The notes under the pieces were generated by a model. That model saw only the letters and a list, made by a program, of their open reading frames with translations. It had not been told where the DNA came from and made no database searches. The position numbers and the translations under genes are program-made. From Methanolinea sp. UBA473 (lineage in GTDB: Archaea; Halobacteriota; Methanomicrobia; Methanomicrobiales; Methanospirillaceae), in assembly GCA_002509495.1 (NCBI GenBank), contig DAEV01000024.1, forward strand, positions 1-10,539: DNA of 10,539 nt. Reading direction: 5' to 3'. This document shows, in pieces, positions 1-6,560 of this stretch (positions are counted from its first letter, which is position 1; each line of letters opens with the position of its first letter).

Positions 1-285
1 CGGAGCCCCTCGCGGTATTCGCGGGAGCGGTGGGGGTGCATCGCCTTGGGGTTTTCGCAAATTCCAGGCCAGGACTTGAGGACCACGGTTCTCGTCAGAC
101 AGAAGGGGGTCGAGACCCCCTCCTTGCACCACCCCGAATTGCGATAGGGTCCGGCCCTGAGCTTTTTTTTACCCGGATGCTCAAGTCAAGAAACAGTTGG
201 CCACCAAAGGTGGCCCCGGGGGGTCGAGGGAGGCGAAGCCCCTTCGGTTGCGATAAGCCCGTATGCGGAGAGAGACGCACTTGAG
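1..285 (+). repeat. Left copy of a ~280-bp dispersed structured repeat (copy L)
   Basis: Over nearly its whole length this region matches the reverse complement of 10136-10420, and its middle also matches the reverse complement of 10463-10539. It may extend past the left window edge. Visible structure in order: a GC-rich block near 5-40; a hairpin with arms GGGGGTC (105-111) and GACCCCC (114-120); the conserved linker TCCTTGCACCACC (121-133); a small stem AGGG/CCCT (146-158) followed by eight T residues (163-170); and a perfect hairpin GGCCACC-AAA-GGTGGCC (199-215). It is not coding: the T-tract and next few bases differ in length by one base from the 10250 copy, which shifts the frame while DNA similarity continues. 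The family is not recognised. It could be a non-autonomous mobile element, a small-RNA family or an intergenic repeat. Confidence 0.85.
146..170 (+). terminator. Hairpin plus oligo-T inside repeat copy L
   Basis: A short stem AGGG (146-149) pairs with CCCT (155-158) around a five-base loop. GAGC and eight consecutive T residues (163-170) follow. Oligo-T on the sense strand is enough to end transcription in many archaea. It could stop transcription entering from the left edge, or end a transcript that belongs to the repeat itself. The 10250 copy keeps a T7 tract on its minus strand; the 10500 copy keeps the stem but lacks the T-tract. Confidence 0.45.
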
Positions 286-320
286 GCCAGATAGCTCACA
301 GGATCCAGTCGCTGAACTCC

Positions 321-1472
321 CTAATCCTTCGTCCCTCTCTCGATAATCGCGATATAATCTGAAAACAGATATCGCTTGAACCGTTGCTTTCCCGTGATTT
401 CTGTCAGGATTCCGATCTCTTCCAATTTATCCACGAGCTTGAGTGCAGTGGGATTACTCACCGGAAGGCTCCTTGCGACATCAGAGATTGAGATTATTGG
501 CTGTTGGAACAGACTGTACACGAGTTTTATTGCTTTGTTTCCACCGATATCGTGTTCGATGAGTTTATTCACAACGTCCTCACGGAGAAGGATGATCTCC
601 TTTGCGGCCATAGTTGCATCGCGTGAAACCTCAACCACTCCCCGAAGGAAGAATTTCACCCAGTTCTCCAGATCCCCCTCAGTTCTCGTGTTGTTGAGGA
701 TCTGCATGTATTCGGGCTTGTGACGGTTCAGGTAGATGCTCATATACAGGAGAGGTTTTTGAAGGATCCCTTCTTCACAGAGATAGAATGTAATGAGAAG
801 GCGCCCCATTCTTCCATTTCCGTCAAGAAACGGGTGGATGGTTTCAAACTGGGAATGAATCAGGGCTACTTTGACAAGTCGGGGAATTTCATCTCTGGAT
901 GTGATAAATGCCTCCAGGTTTTTCATCAGGTCTTCTACGCGATCGGGTGGCGGAGGGATATAGTCTGCCTCATATATCGATCCCCCCTTCCTGCCAATAT
1001 AATTCTGAATAGTCCTGAACTCTCCGGGCTGACGATCAGATCCCCTGGTACCCTCGATCAGGATCCGATGGATAGTCTTGATCAACTCAATGCGGATTGG
1101 ACCCTCTTTCAAGATGGCCAGCCCTTTATCCATCGCTCTAATGTAATTGAGAACTTCCCGGATCTCGTTTATATCTTCCCCGGTGGGAAAATTCGCCTCA
1201 AACTCAAGGATACCCTTCATCGAGGCCTGGGTACCCTCGATCTGCGAGCTGATGAGGGCTTCCTTCTTTAAAAACATCGCAATGAACAGATCCGGGTTGG
1301 GCAGTGTCTCCGATATTCCGTCAAGCCTGGCCAGAGCCTGATCGGCCTCGGAAAGCAACGTCTGGAGCCGGTTGTCCCATACCAGAGGCGGATCGGGTGG
1401 GAGGCCTTTTGGTACGAACGCGTTATATCCTTCCTTCTGGCGGATAAAGTGGCCGCAACGGCTCTCGATCAT
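321..1472 (-). CDS. Fic-family protein adenylyltransferase with N-terminal autoinhibitory motif and C-terminal winged helix
   Basis: This 383-residue protein belongs to the Fic (filamentation induced by cAMP) family, whose members usually transfer AMP from ATP to a hydroxyl side chain of a target protein. The catalytic motif is complete: HPFLDGNGRMGR at residues 213-224, with catalytic H213, acidic D217, and G218/N219/G220/R221 and R224 for the phosphates. The N-terminal region carries the inhibitory motif S75-xxx-E79-G80 (SSQIEG), which places it in the class with an inhibitory helix before the Fic core. Residues about 310-375 look like a winged helix-turn-helix (ISISDVARSLPVSNPTALKLV). The overall plan resembles the Fic/DOC_N proteins typified by Shewanella SoFic. 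The start at 1472 has GGTG five to six bases upstream. GC is low (one 60-base line is 48%, against 67% in a line of the adenine deaminase), which suggests a different history. No separate antitoxin gene is visible, as expected when the inhibitor is built in. The target is unknown. Confidence 0.93.
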   Translation of the reverse strand: MIESRCGHFIRQKEGYNAFVPKGLPPDPPLVWDNRLQTLLSEADQALARLDGISETLPNPDLFIAMFLKKEALISSQIEGTQASMKGILEFEANFPTGEDINEIREVLNYIRAMDKGLAILKEGPIRIELIKTIHRILIEGTRGSDRQPGEFRTIQNYIGRKGGSIYEADYIPPPPDRVEDLMKNLEAFITSRDEIPRLVKVALIHSQFETIHPFLDGNGRMGRLLITFYLCEEGILQKPLLYMSIYLNRHKPEYMQILNNTRTEGDLENWVKFFLRGVVEVSRDATMAAKEIILLREDVVNKLIEHDIGGNKAIKLVYSLFQQPIISISDVARSLPVSNPTALKLVDKLEEIGILTEITGKQRFKRYLFSDYIAIIERGTKD

Positions 1473-1799
1473 TCAAACACCGGACCGGATGGGATTGCAG
1501 GACGCATCGGGTAACACTTCTTACAATAGATCGGTTGCACACGCTGTAAAGTAAGCACTCTTACTTTGGGACGCCTACTTGATCTCTAATATCACTTTGC
1601 TTAATTTAGAAGTATCGTATCGATGATTCGAACCAGATCCGGTATGCGTCCTCTAATCTCTGAGGCCCGACAGCCCCCGCAATCCTACGCGGTCCCCCCC
1701 GGAACCATTCGGAGGAGATCATCTGGTCCCTCGCACCAGAACACTCATCTCGATCCTCTGCCAATCCTACTCCAAACTCCCCCGGCGAGGAATACACCG
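1473..1799. other. Intergenic region between divergent Fic and kinase genes
   Basis: These 327 bases separate the Fic start (minus strand) from the kinase start (plus strand). They hold the two palindromes listed separately and an AT-rich stretch near 1596-1608 (GCTTAATTTAG) that could be a weak TATA element for the plus strand. If so, the kinase mRNA would start near 1630 and have a leader of about 170 bases. The reading frame stays open from 1623, but its 59 codons give a Pro/Arg/Ser-rich sequence with no recognisable domain, so I treat them as untranslated. No clear TATA box was found for Fic. Confidence 0.5.
1511..1564. promoter_or_regulatory. Two operator-like palindromes GTAA-N6-TTAC
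   Basis: Site A (1511-1524) is GTAACACTTCTTAC and site B (1551-1564) is GTAAGCACTCTTAC. Both have GTAA and TTAC half-sites separated by six bases, and both contain CACT in the spacer. Site B extends to a perfect eight-base inverted repeat (AAAGTAAG, 1548-1555; CTTACTTT, 1560-1567). The starts are 40 bp apart, close to four turns of B-DNA, so bound dimers would lie on roughly the same face. The pair starts 39 bp upstream of the Fic start codon and may control Fic, the divergent kinase or both. The cognate regulator is unknown; the winged helix of the Fic protein is one candidate. Confidence 0.5.
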
Positions 1800-3497
1800 A
1801 TGGCCCTGCAACTCTCCTATTTTTCCCTGCTGTTATTCTTTTCCGCGATGATCACCGCTATCCTGGCACTCTACGGGTGGCGGCACCGCGACGTCTCCAT
1901 CTGCCGGCCGTTCACCCTCCTCATGGCGGCCGCAACGCTCTGGACACTGGGGGAGGCGGTCCAGGCACTGAATGTCGATCTGGCGACGGCCCTGATCGCA
2001 AACACCCTCGAATACCCGGGGATCGTCACGGTCCCGGTCGCCTGGTTCCTGCTCGCCCTGTTCTACACCGGGCGGGAATCCTGGGTTACCCGTCGAAGAT
2101 TGCTGCTCCTGTTCGTCGTGCCCGCGATCTCCGTCCTGTTCGCGGCCACGAATCCGTATAACCTCTTCTATCCGAGCGTCACGCCGTTTCCCTTCGACGG
2201 GATCACTCTCTGGCATTACGAACACGGGCCCCTGTTCAACGTGCTTGTCGTCTATACCTATCTCCTTGCCATCGTCGCGTTCTTCCTCGTCCTCACGAAG
2301 GCATTCGACCACGAGGATCCCTATCACAGGCAGACCCTCGTCCTCCTCTTTGCATCCGCGATCCCGTTCGGATTCGACGTCCTGTACGTCTCGCAGCCGG
2401 CAGGCGGTCCGATCTTCGATGTCACGCCGTTTTCCTTCATGATCATGGGAGTCCTCATCGCGATGGGAATCCTCCGGTACAGGTTGTTCGCGACAGTCCC
2501 CGTCGCCCATTCCGTCCTGTTCCGGAGCATGAGCGACGGGGTGTTCGTCACCGACGTCCAGGGCAGGATCGTCGATCTCAATCCCGCGGCTGCCAGGATC
2601 GCCGGGAAGAACGCTCACCACATCCTCGGGACGACACTCGCGGTGGTAATACCGGAGCTAATCCGGCCGGGACAGACAGACATCGCAGAAGAGGAAACCA
2701 GGTTTGAAGTGACGATCCCCCGGGATGCCGGGAACGCGGAATACGAGGTCGCATATACGCCCCTTTATTCCCGGAAGACAGGGATAGGAAACCTGATCGT
2801 TCTCCACGATATTACCGTACGGCATGCCGCCCAGGCTGCGTTGAAAGTCGCCAACAAGAAACTGAACCTTCTCTCCGATATTACCAGGCACGATGTCATG
2901 AACCAGCTCACCGTCCTCCTCGGGAACCTCGAACTCTCAAAACAGGCCACGACGGACCCGTCTATCCTTCCCTGGATCGAAAAGGAGGAACGTTCCGCCC
3001 AGACCATCCGGCAGCAGATCGAGTTCACCAGCGAATACCAGGACATCGGGAAACAGGAACCCACCTGGCAGAATGTTCGCGAATCGTTCTTTCATTCCGC
3101 AAAAAAACATAATACCGTGAACCTTGCCCTTTCCGCGGATACCGGCGACCTGGAATTGCTCGCCGACCCGCTCTTTCAGAAGGTGTTCTACAACCTGATC
3201 GACAACTCGCTCCGGCATGGAGGGATGGGACTGACCAGGATCGGAGTCGCCGCAAAGGAGACCCCGGAGGGTCTTACGGTCCTCTACGAAGACGACGGCG
3301 AAGGGATCCCCCTGGAACAGAAAGAGAAACTTTTCACCCGCGGATCCGGCAAAACCGGGGGTATGGGCCTCTTCCTTGTCCGCGAGATCCTCGCGATCAC
3401 AAAGGTCACGATCTCCGAATCCGGAGAACCCGGAAAGGGTGCCAGGTTCGAGATTCGAGCGCCGAAAGGTGCATACCGGTCGCAAGATACACGGTAA
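1800..3497 (+). CDS. Seven-transmembrane PAS sensor histidine kinase
   Basis: This 565-residue membrane kinase should sense a signal through its N-terminal seven helices (about 5-25, 36-56, 70-90, 100-116, 144-166, 178-196, 206-226), the 7TM sensor module common in methanogen kinases. A PAS domain follows (about 236-345; DGVFVTDVQGRIVDLNPAA). The H-box is of the archaeal type, DITRHDVMNQL, with phospho-accepting H364. The ATPase domain has the N-box NLIDNSLRHGG (465-475), the D-box DDGEGIP (498-504) and a glycine-rich lid GKTGGMGL (517-524). All key catalytic residues seem present. I chose the ATG at 1800 because the first transmembrane helix begins at once and GGCGAGG lies nine to ten bases upstream. 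An in-frame ATG at 1623 would add 59 residues of no recognisable domain. There is no adjacent receiver gene, so its partner is unknown. Confidence 0.92.
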   Translation: MALQLSYFSLLLFFSAMITAILALYGWRHRDVSICRPFTLLMAAATLWTLGEAVQALNVDLATALIANTLEYPGIVTVPVAWFLLALFYTGRESWVTRRRLLLLFVVPAISVLFAATNPYNLFYPSVTPFPFDGITLWHYEHGPLFNVLVVYTYLLAIVAFFLVLTKAFDHEDPYHRQTLVLLFASAIPFGFDVLYVSQPAGGPIFDVTPFSFMIMGVLIAMGILRYRLFATVPVAHSVLFRSMSDGVFVTDVQGRIVDLNPAAARIAGKNAHHILGTTLAVVIPELIRPGQTDIAEEETRFEVTIPRDAGNAEYEVAYTPLYSRKTGIGNLIVLHDITVRHAAQAALKVANKKLNLLSDITRHDVMNQLTVLLGNLELSKQATTDPSILPWIEKEERSAQTIRQQIEFTSEYQDIGKQEPTWQNVRESFFHSAKKHNTVNLALSADTGDLELLADPLFQKVFYNLIDNSLRHGGMGLTRIGVAAKETPEGLTVLYEDDGEGIPLEQKEKLFTRGSGKTGGMGLFLVREILAITKVTISESGEPGKGARFEIRAPKGAYRSQDTR

Positions 3498-3548
3498 GGT
3501 CACCCGATTGGATCAATCCCCGATCACCCGGTCTCGTGGACAACGGCG

Positions 3549-3566
3549 AAAAAGAGAAGGAAAAAA
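3549..3566 (-). terminator. Oligo-T terminator of the small membrane protein gene
   Basis: Read on the minus strand just after the stop codon at 3569-3571, there are six T residues (3561-3566) and then five T residues (3549-3553), separated by a pyrimidine-rich spacer. Tandem T-tracts right after a stop codon are the usual archaeal termination signal. They also lie in the convergent gap with the upstream kinase gene. Confidence 0.6.
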
Positions 3567-3568
3567 GA

Positions 3569-4036
3569 TTATTCCTGACTCTGGGTCGATAGGACAACAG
3601 GTGCCGAACGGGTGGGACACTTCTTCTTCCGTACTCCTCGGAGGCGAAAGGCCTTGAACGGATTCTGCATCATTCCGGCCATGACCGGGGGGGCTCCGGA
3701 AATGCCCTTCTTTGACCGCATCATGTTGTACGTGGCGAGCGAGAATACCAGTGCGGTAAGCATGAAGAGGATCAAACCGAAGAACATGGCAATCCCTGAA
3801 ACGGTGAGCAACCGGGTCCCGGGGATCAGCATGACCACACAGAGTCCATAGAGCATCCAGTAACAGGCCGTGGAGATCTTTGTGAAGGTCCCCGGGCTCC
3901 AGAGACTCCGCTCCCTTTCGTTCTCCTTCTCGGTGGGAAACCGATCGATCAGCCCTCCCATGTGGATGAGTGCGAGACTCCCGAAGAGTGAGAATACAGC
4001 CCCGATCGCAAGCCCGAATATCAGTAATTCGTGCAT
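3569..4036 (-). CDS. Hypothetical membrane protein with three predicted transmembrane segments
   Basis: This 155-residue protein is not recognised. Hydrophobic segments lie at about residues 4-26, 56-73 and 76-106. The loop between the first two (31-50) is charged and soluble. The C-terminal tail (107-155) is basic (RLRGVRKKK at about 131-139) and rich in Met, Pro and Ser, so it probably faces the cytoplasm. Support for a real gene: a TTTATATA box about 44 bp upstream, AGGAG ten bases before the ATG, and tandem T-tracts just after the stop. An overlapping frame beginning at 4043 on the same strand gives an arginine- and histidine-rich product without hydrophobic segments and is judged a shadow. 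The gene is divergent from the ribbon-helix-helix regulator, which makes it a plausible target of that regulator. No function is proposed. Confidence 0.8.
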   Translation of the reverse strand: MHELLIFGLAIGAVFSLFGSLALIHMGGLIDRFPTEKENERERSLWSPGTFTKISTACYWMLYGLCVVMLIPGTRLLTVSGIAMFFGLILFMLTALVFSLATYNMMRSKKGISGAPPVMAGMMQNPFKAFRLRGVRKKKCPTRSAPVVLSTQSQE

Positions 4037-4076
4037 TCTTCATCGACTCCTATACACGAAAAAAGGGGAGGGAACC

Positions 4077-4084
4077 TATATAAA
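4077..4084 (-). promoter_or_regulatory. TATA box for the small membrane protein gene
   Basis: On the minus strand this reads TTTATATA within CTTTATATAGG. Transcription would be expected to start about 25 bp downstream, near 4054-4056, giving a leader of about 18-20 bases that contains the AGGAG ribosome-binding site. The same eight-base TATA sequence precedes the divergent regulator gene. Confidence 0.7.
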
Positions 4085-4092
4085 GTATTCTT

Positions 4093-4105
4093 TATGTCTT
4101 ACATA
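4093..4105. promoter_or_regulatory. Candidate operator TATGT-N3-ACATA between divergent promoters
   Basis: A five-base inverted repeat (TATGT 4093-4097, ACATA 4101-4105) lies 9 bp upstream of the membrane-protein TATA box and about 55 bp upstream of the regulator's TATA box. A direct repeat GTAATTC (4107-4113 and 4137-4143) is 30 bp apart in the same region. Ribbon-helix-helix proteins bind short inverted or direct repeats next to their own promoters, so either could be its operator. The arms are short and chance is possible. Confidence 0.3.
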
Positions 4106-4159
4106 GGTAATTCACGCCCCATTCGGTATTTCTTAAGTAATTCCTTTGATTTCGCAGCG

Positions 4160-4167
4160 TTTATATA
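4160..4167 (+). promoter_or_regulatory. TATA box for the ribbon-helix-helix gene; leaderless transcript likely
   Basis: TTTATATA occurs about 28 bp (centre to ATG) before the start codon at 4192. With archaeal spacing, transcription would begin at about 4188-4192, at or next to the start codon. No Shine-Dalgarno sequence precedes the ATG, which agrees with a leaderless mRNA. A nearby ATG at 4187 is in another frame. Confidence 0.7.
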
Positions 4168-4191
4168 GTAAGGAACCTCAATTCGTATGGC

Positions 4192-4500
4192 ATGGCAGAT
4201 AGGCCCAATCGGGAAGGGGGAGGCAGGGTGGCGATTTCTTACAAAATGCCGCCCAATATTTACGATAAAGTCAATAAGCTCGTATACGAAGAGAAAAAGT
4301 TCTCTACCGTCTCCGACTGCATAACCCAAGCCTTAATATATTTCGTTGACAATCACAACGATGTGGGTGCTTTAAAAGAGAACCTCCAGGAGTACCTCGC
4401 CTCGGAAGAAGGCCGGGATTACATCAAGAAGATCGTAAAAGAGCTCCTGGTGGATTCGTTCTCAGCCCAGCAGAAACTGGCGCAGGAACAAAAACCGTAA
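4192..4500 (+). CDS. Ribbon-helix-helix (CopG-like) transcriptional regulator
   Basis: This 102-residue protein has the ribbon-helix-helix plan. A short basic N-terminus is followed by a beta strand (RVAISYKMP, about residues 12-20), helix A (PNIYDKVNKLVYEEKKF) and helix B (STVSDCITQALIYFVDN, ending near residue 54). Two such chains pair their strands into a sheet that reads the DNA major groove. The rest (about 58-102) is charged and helical (LKENLQEYLASEEGRDYIKKIVKELL) and may drive further oligomerisation. GC is low (one coding line is about 42%), as in the Fic gene and unlike the adenine deaminase. It is divergent from the small membrane protein and probably autoregulates. No toxin partner is apparent downstream: the next gene is adenine deaminase, 221 bp away. 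Confidence 0.85.
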   Translation: MADRPNREGGGRVAISYKMPPNIYDKVNKLVYEEKKFSTVSDCITQALIYFVDNHNDVGALKENLQEYLASEEGRDYIKKIVKELLVDSFSAQQKLAQEQKP

Positions 4501-4509
4501 TACATACGT

Positions 4510-4553
4510 CTTCTTTTCGAAATCCCTACATGTGGCTGTGGAGAACCACTTTT
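4510..4553 (+). terminator. Possible terminator after the regulator gene
   Basis: Shortly after the stop codon there is a T-rich run (CTTCTTTTC, 4510-4518). A small hairpin follows, GTGG (4538-4541), AGAA, CCAC (4546-4549), running straight into TTTT (4550-4553). Either could end the regulator transcript. The signals are weak singly but well placed. Confidence 0.4.
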
Positions 4554-4576
4554 CATGAATGTGTTGATTTTCTGCG

Positions 4577-4586
4577 AATGTATATC
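4577..4586 (+). promoter_or_regulatory. Weak TATA-like element upstream of adenine deaminase
   Basis: TGTATATC preceded by GCGAA resembles a TATA box with a BRE-like element. If used, the mRNA would start near 4608 and have a leader of about 110 bases. No better candidate was seen in 4554-4721, and no obvious Shine-Dalgarno sequence precedes the adenine deaminase ATG, so the true promoter may lie closer. Confidence 0.25.
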
Positions 4587-4721
4587 ACGCATGGTTCTGT
4601 GATCCTCAATCGGTAGAAATTACCCTCGACTGTCAAGAAAGATCATCACCCTCCGGCTGAATTTTCCTCGCTGATCGTACGGAACGAATACCTCATCTTC
4701 TACTGTGCAGAATCCTGATCC

Positions 4722-6398
4722 ATGGAGCACCGGACCGCCCCGCACCTGCCCCCGCTTCTCACTGCGGCCAGGGGACTCACCCCCGCAGACATCGTCTTTT
4801 CCAACGCACTCCTCTTCGATCCCTTCACCTGCGAATGGAAGGAGACCGATTTTGCGGTCTCCTCCGGCAGGGTGGCAGGGCTCGGGAAATACCGGGGGAG
4901 AAAGACCGTCGACCTTCGAGGTCGGAGGGTGGTCCCCGGGCTCATCGATGCCCACGTGCACATCGAGAGCTCGCTCCTCTCCCCCCCGGAATACGCCCGG
5001 CTCGTCTCCTCCCACGGCACTACCACGGTAGTCGCGGATCCCCACGAGATTGCCAACGTCTGCGGAAAGGAGGGGATCGAATTCATGCTCCGCGAACGAG
5101 TCGGTCTGCCCGTCGACATCCTTCTCATGCTCCCCTCCTGCGTTCCCGCGACCCCCATGGACAGGGGAGGTGCAGTCCTCACTGCAGACGATCTCCGCCC
5201 TTTTCTCTCGCGGGAGGGGGTCCTCGGACTTGGGGAAGTAATGAACGTGCCCGGGGTCCTCAACGGAGACCCTGAGGTAATGGATAAGATTGCACTCTGC
5301 CCAATCGTGGACGGGCACGCCCCCCTGCTTACCGGGAACGACCTCTCCGCCTACCTCGCAATGGGGATCCAGAGCGACCACGAGTCCACGTCCCTGACGG
5401 AAGCAGCCGAGAAGCTCTCGCTCGGGATGTATCTCTACCTCCGGGAAGGGTCCACCGAGAAGAACCTTTCTGACCTCATCCCCCTGGCGAACGATCGCAC
5501 CTCCCCGTTCCTGTCCTTTGCCACGGACGACCGCCATGCCGACATGCTCGCATCCGCAGGGCATATCGACGACTGCATCCGGAAGGCCGTCGGGTGCGGG
5601 CTCGAACCTGAGATCGCCATCCGGATGGCCACTCTCTCCCCTGCAGGACGGTTCGGGCTCTCCGACAGGGGTGCGGTCGTGCCCGGCAGGCTGGCCGATT
5701 TCTGCGTGCTCGGGGAGGGCGAACAGTTCTCGGTCGGGAGAACGTACAAATGCGGACAGCCCGGAGGTGGGTTTCCCCGAAGGGTCCCGGGCCGGATACG
5801 ATCCCCGATGGAATGCAGGCTTCCTGATGCCGGAGTTCTTTCCATCAAAGGTTCGGGGAAGGCCAGGGTCATCGGCCTGCTCCCCCACCAGATCCTCACC
5901 TCGTCCCTTGAATTCGACGTGGATGGCGGGGAACTCCCCGACCATGGACGCGATATCCTCAAGGCCGTGGTCTGCAACCGGTACCGGGCTGGACCGACGG
6001 GTATCGGGCTTGTGCACGGATTCGGACTGCAGGAGGGGGCTCTGGCTGCCAGCGTCTCCCATGACGCCCACAACCTGATCGCCGTAGGAGCAGACGACAG
6101 GTCCCTCCTGTCCGCCCTCTCCTCCGTGATGCGGGCGGGCGGGGGTATGGCGGTGGCAAACGGAAACGATTCTCTCCTGCTCCCCCTGGAATGTGCTGGC
6201 CTGATGTCGGTGCTCCCCGCAGAAGAGGTCTCCCTCCGTCTCCTCTCCCTGAACCGTAAGGCAGGAGGACTGGGAAGCATCGAAGAGCCTTTCATGTACC
6301 TCTCGTTCCTGGCCCTTACGGTGATCCCGCATCTCCGAATCACCGACCGCGGACTCTTTGACGTGGACGCTTTCCGCGACGTGCCACTATTCCTGTAG
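4722..6398 (+). CDS. ade: Adenine deaminase (EC 3.5.4.2)
   Basis: This 558-residue enzyme hydrolyses adenine to hypoxanthine and ammonia in purine salvage, in the cytoplasm. It follows the amidohydrolase plan of bacterial Ade/AdeC. Metal-site motifs: DAHVHIESS (H78, H80), the HGTTTVVADPHEIANVCG block (98-115), GEVMN (E172), DGHAP (H199), SDHE (H220) and TDDR (D269/D270). The C-terminal domain contains the family signature GFGLQEGALAASVSHDAHN (433-451), and the end VIPHLRITDRGLFD aligns with the E. coli enzyme. Length matches the usual 550-590 residues. The ATG at 4722 is the first possible start, since an in-frame TGA lies at 4716-4718. No clear ribosome-binding site precedes it. GC is high (67% in one line). 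The neighbours are not purine genes, so it is probably a single-gene unit. Confidence 0.95.
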   Translation: MEHRTAPHLPPLLTAARGLTPADIVFSNALLFDPFTCEWKETDFAVSSGRVAGLGKYRGRKTVDLRGRRVVPGLIDAHVHIESSLLSPPEYARLVSSHGTTTVVADPHEIANVCGKEGIEFMLRERVGLPVDILLMLPSCVPATPMDRGGAVLTADDLRPFLSREGVLGLGEVMNVPGVLNGDPEVMDKIALCPIVDGHAPLLTGNDLSAYLAMGIQSDHESTSLTEAAEKLSLGMYLYLREGSTEKNLSDLIPLANDRTSPFLSFATDDRHADMLASAGHIDDCIRKAVGCGLEPEIAIRMATLSPAGRFGLSDRGAVVPGRLADFCVLGEGEQFSVGRTYKCGQPGGGFPRRVPGRIRSPMECRLPDAGVLSIKGSGKARVIGLLPHQILTSSLEFDVDGGELPDHGRDILKAVVCNRYRAGPTGIGLVHGFGLQEGALAASVSHDAHNLIAVGADDRSLLSALSSVMRAGGGMAVANGNDSLLLPLECAGLMSVLPAEEVSLRLLSLNRKAGGLGSIEEPFMYLSFLALTVIPHLRITDRGLFDVDAFRDVPLFL

Positions 6399-6417
6399 GG
6401 CAGGAAGTTCGCCGGAA

Positions 6418-6510
6418 TTATCCGGAGCAGGCCGGAAAAGAATAAGAACAGACGGTCCGCCCGGCGGCTGATGGTGATGCCACATCACCTGTGCAGCCGT
6501 CTGTGGGCAT
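6418..6510 (-). other. Candidate small gene or small RNA on the minus strand
   Basis: The minus strand has the full layout of a small archaeal transcription unit. A TTTATATA box (6561-6568) is followed, at the expected start near 6539, by about 29 bases of leader with GGTGA (6516-6520) five bases before an ATG at 6510. The frame encodes 30 residues (MPTDGCTGDVASPSAAGRTV..., ending at 6418), with three Cys and no recognisable domain. The same segment folds into a strong hairpin (6448-6504), followed on the minus strand by a T-rich run (TTCTTATTCTTTT, about 6436-6448). It could therefore instead be a non-coding RNA of about 100 nt with its own terminator. The two readings compete; neither is proven, and chance is possible. 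Confidence 0.3.
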
Positions 6511-6560
6511 CGGCGTCACCGTCGGGAATCGCTGCACCCAGACTTTGTATTCGCGTTTCT

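Noticed and set aside
30..284. Open frames inside the repeats (30-284 plus; 9944-10297 minus) that share GSGPELFF
   Set aside because: The frames align only up to the T-tract. A net one-base length difference there shifts one against the other while DNA similarity continues, so the repeat is not evolving as protein.
1623..1799. N-terminal extension of the 7TM kinase starting at ATG 1623
   Set aside because: The 59 added residues are Pro/Arg/Ser-rich with no recognisable domain and precede a natural membrane start with a ribosome-binding-like sequence at 1800.
3513..4043. A 176-codon minus-strand frame overlapping the small membrane protein
   Set aside because: Its product is Arg/His-rich without hydrophobic segments, while the overlapping frame gives clean membrane helices; the latter is preferred.
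4192..4500. Antitoxin of a toxin-antitoxin pair
   Set aside because: Ribbon-helix-helix proteins are often antitoxins, but no small toxin gene follows or precedes it; the divergent neighbour is a membrane protein.
4620..6332. A 570-codon open frame on the minus strand opposite adenine deaminase
   Set aside because: The plus-strand frame has every adenine deaminase motif. The opposite frame is a by-product of high GC and yields a His/Gly/Glu-rich product with no domain.
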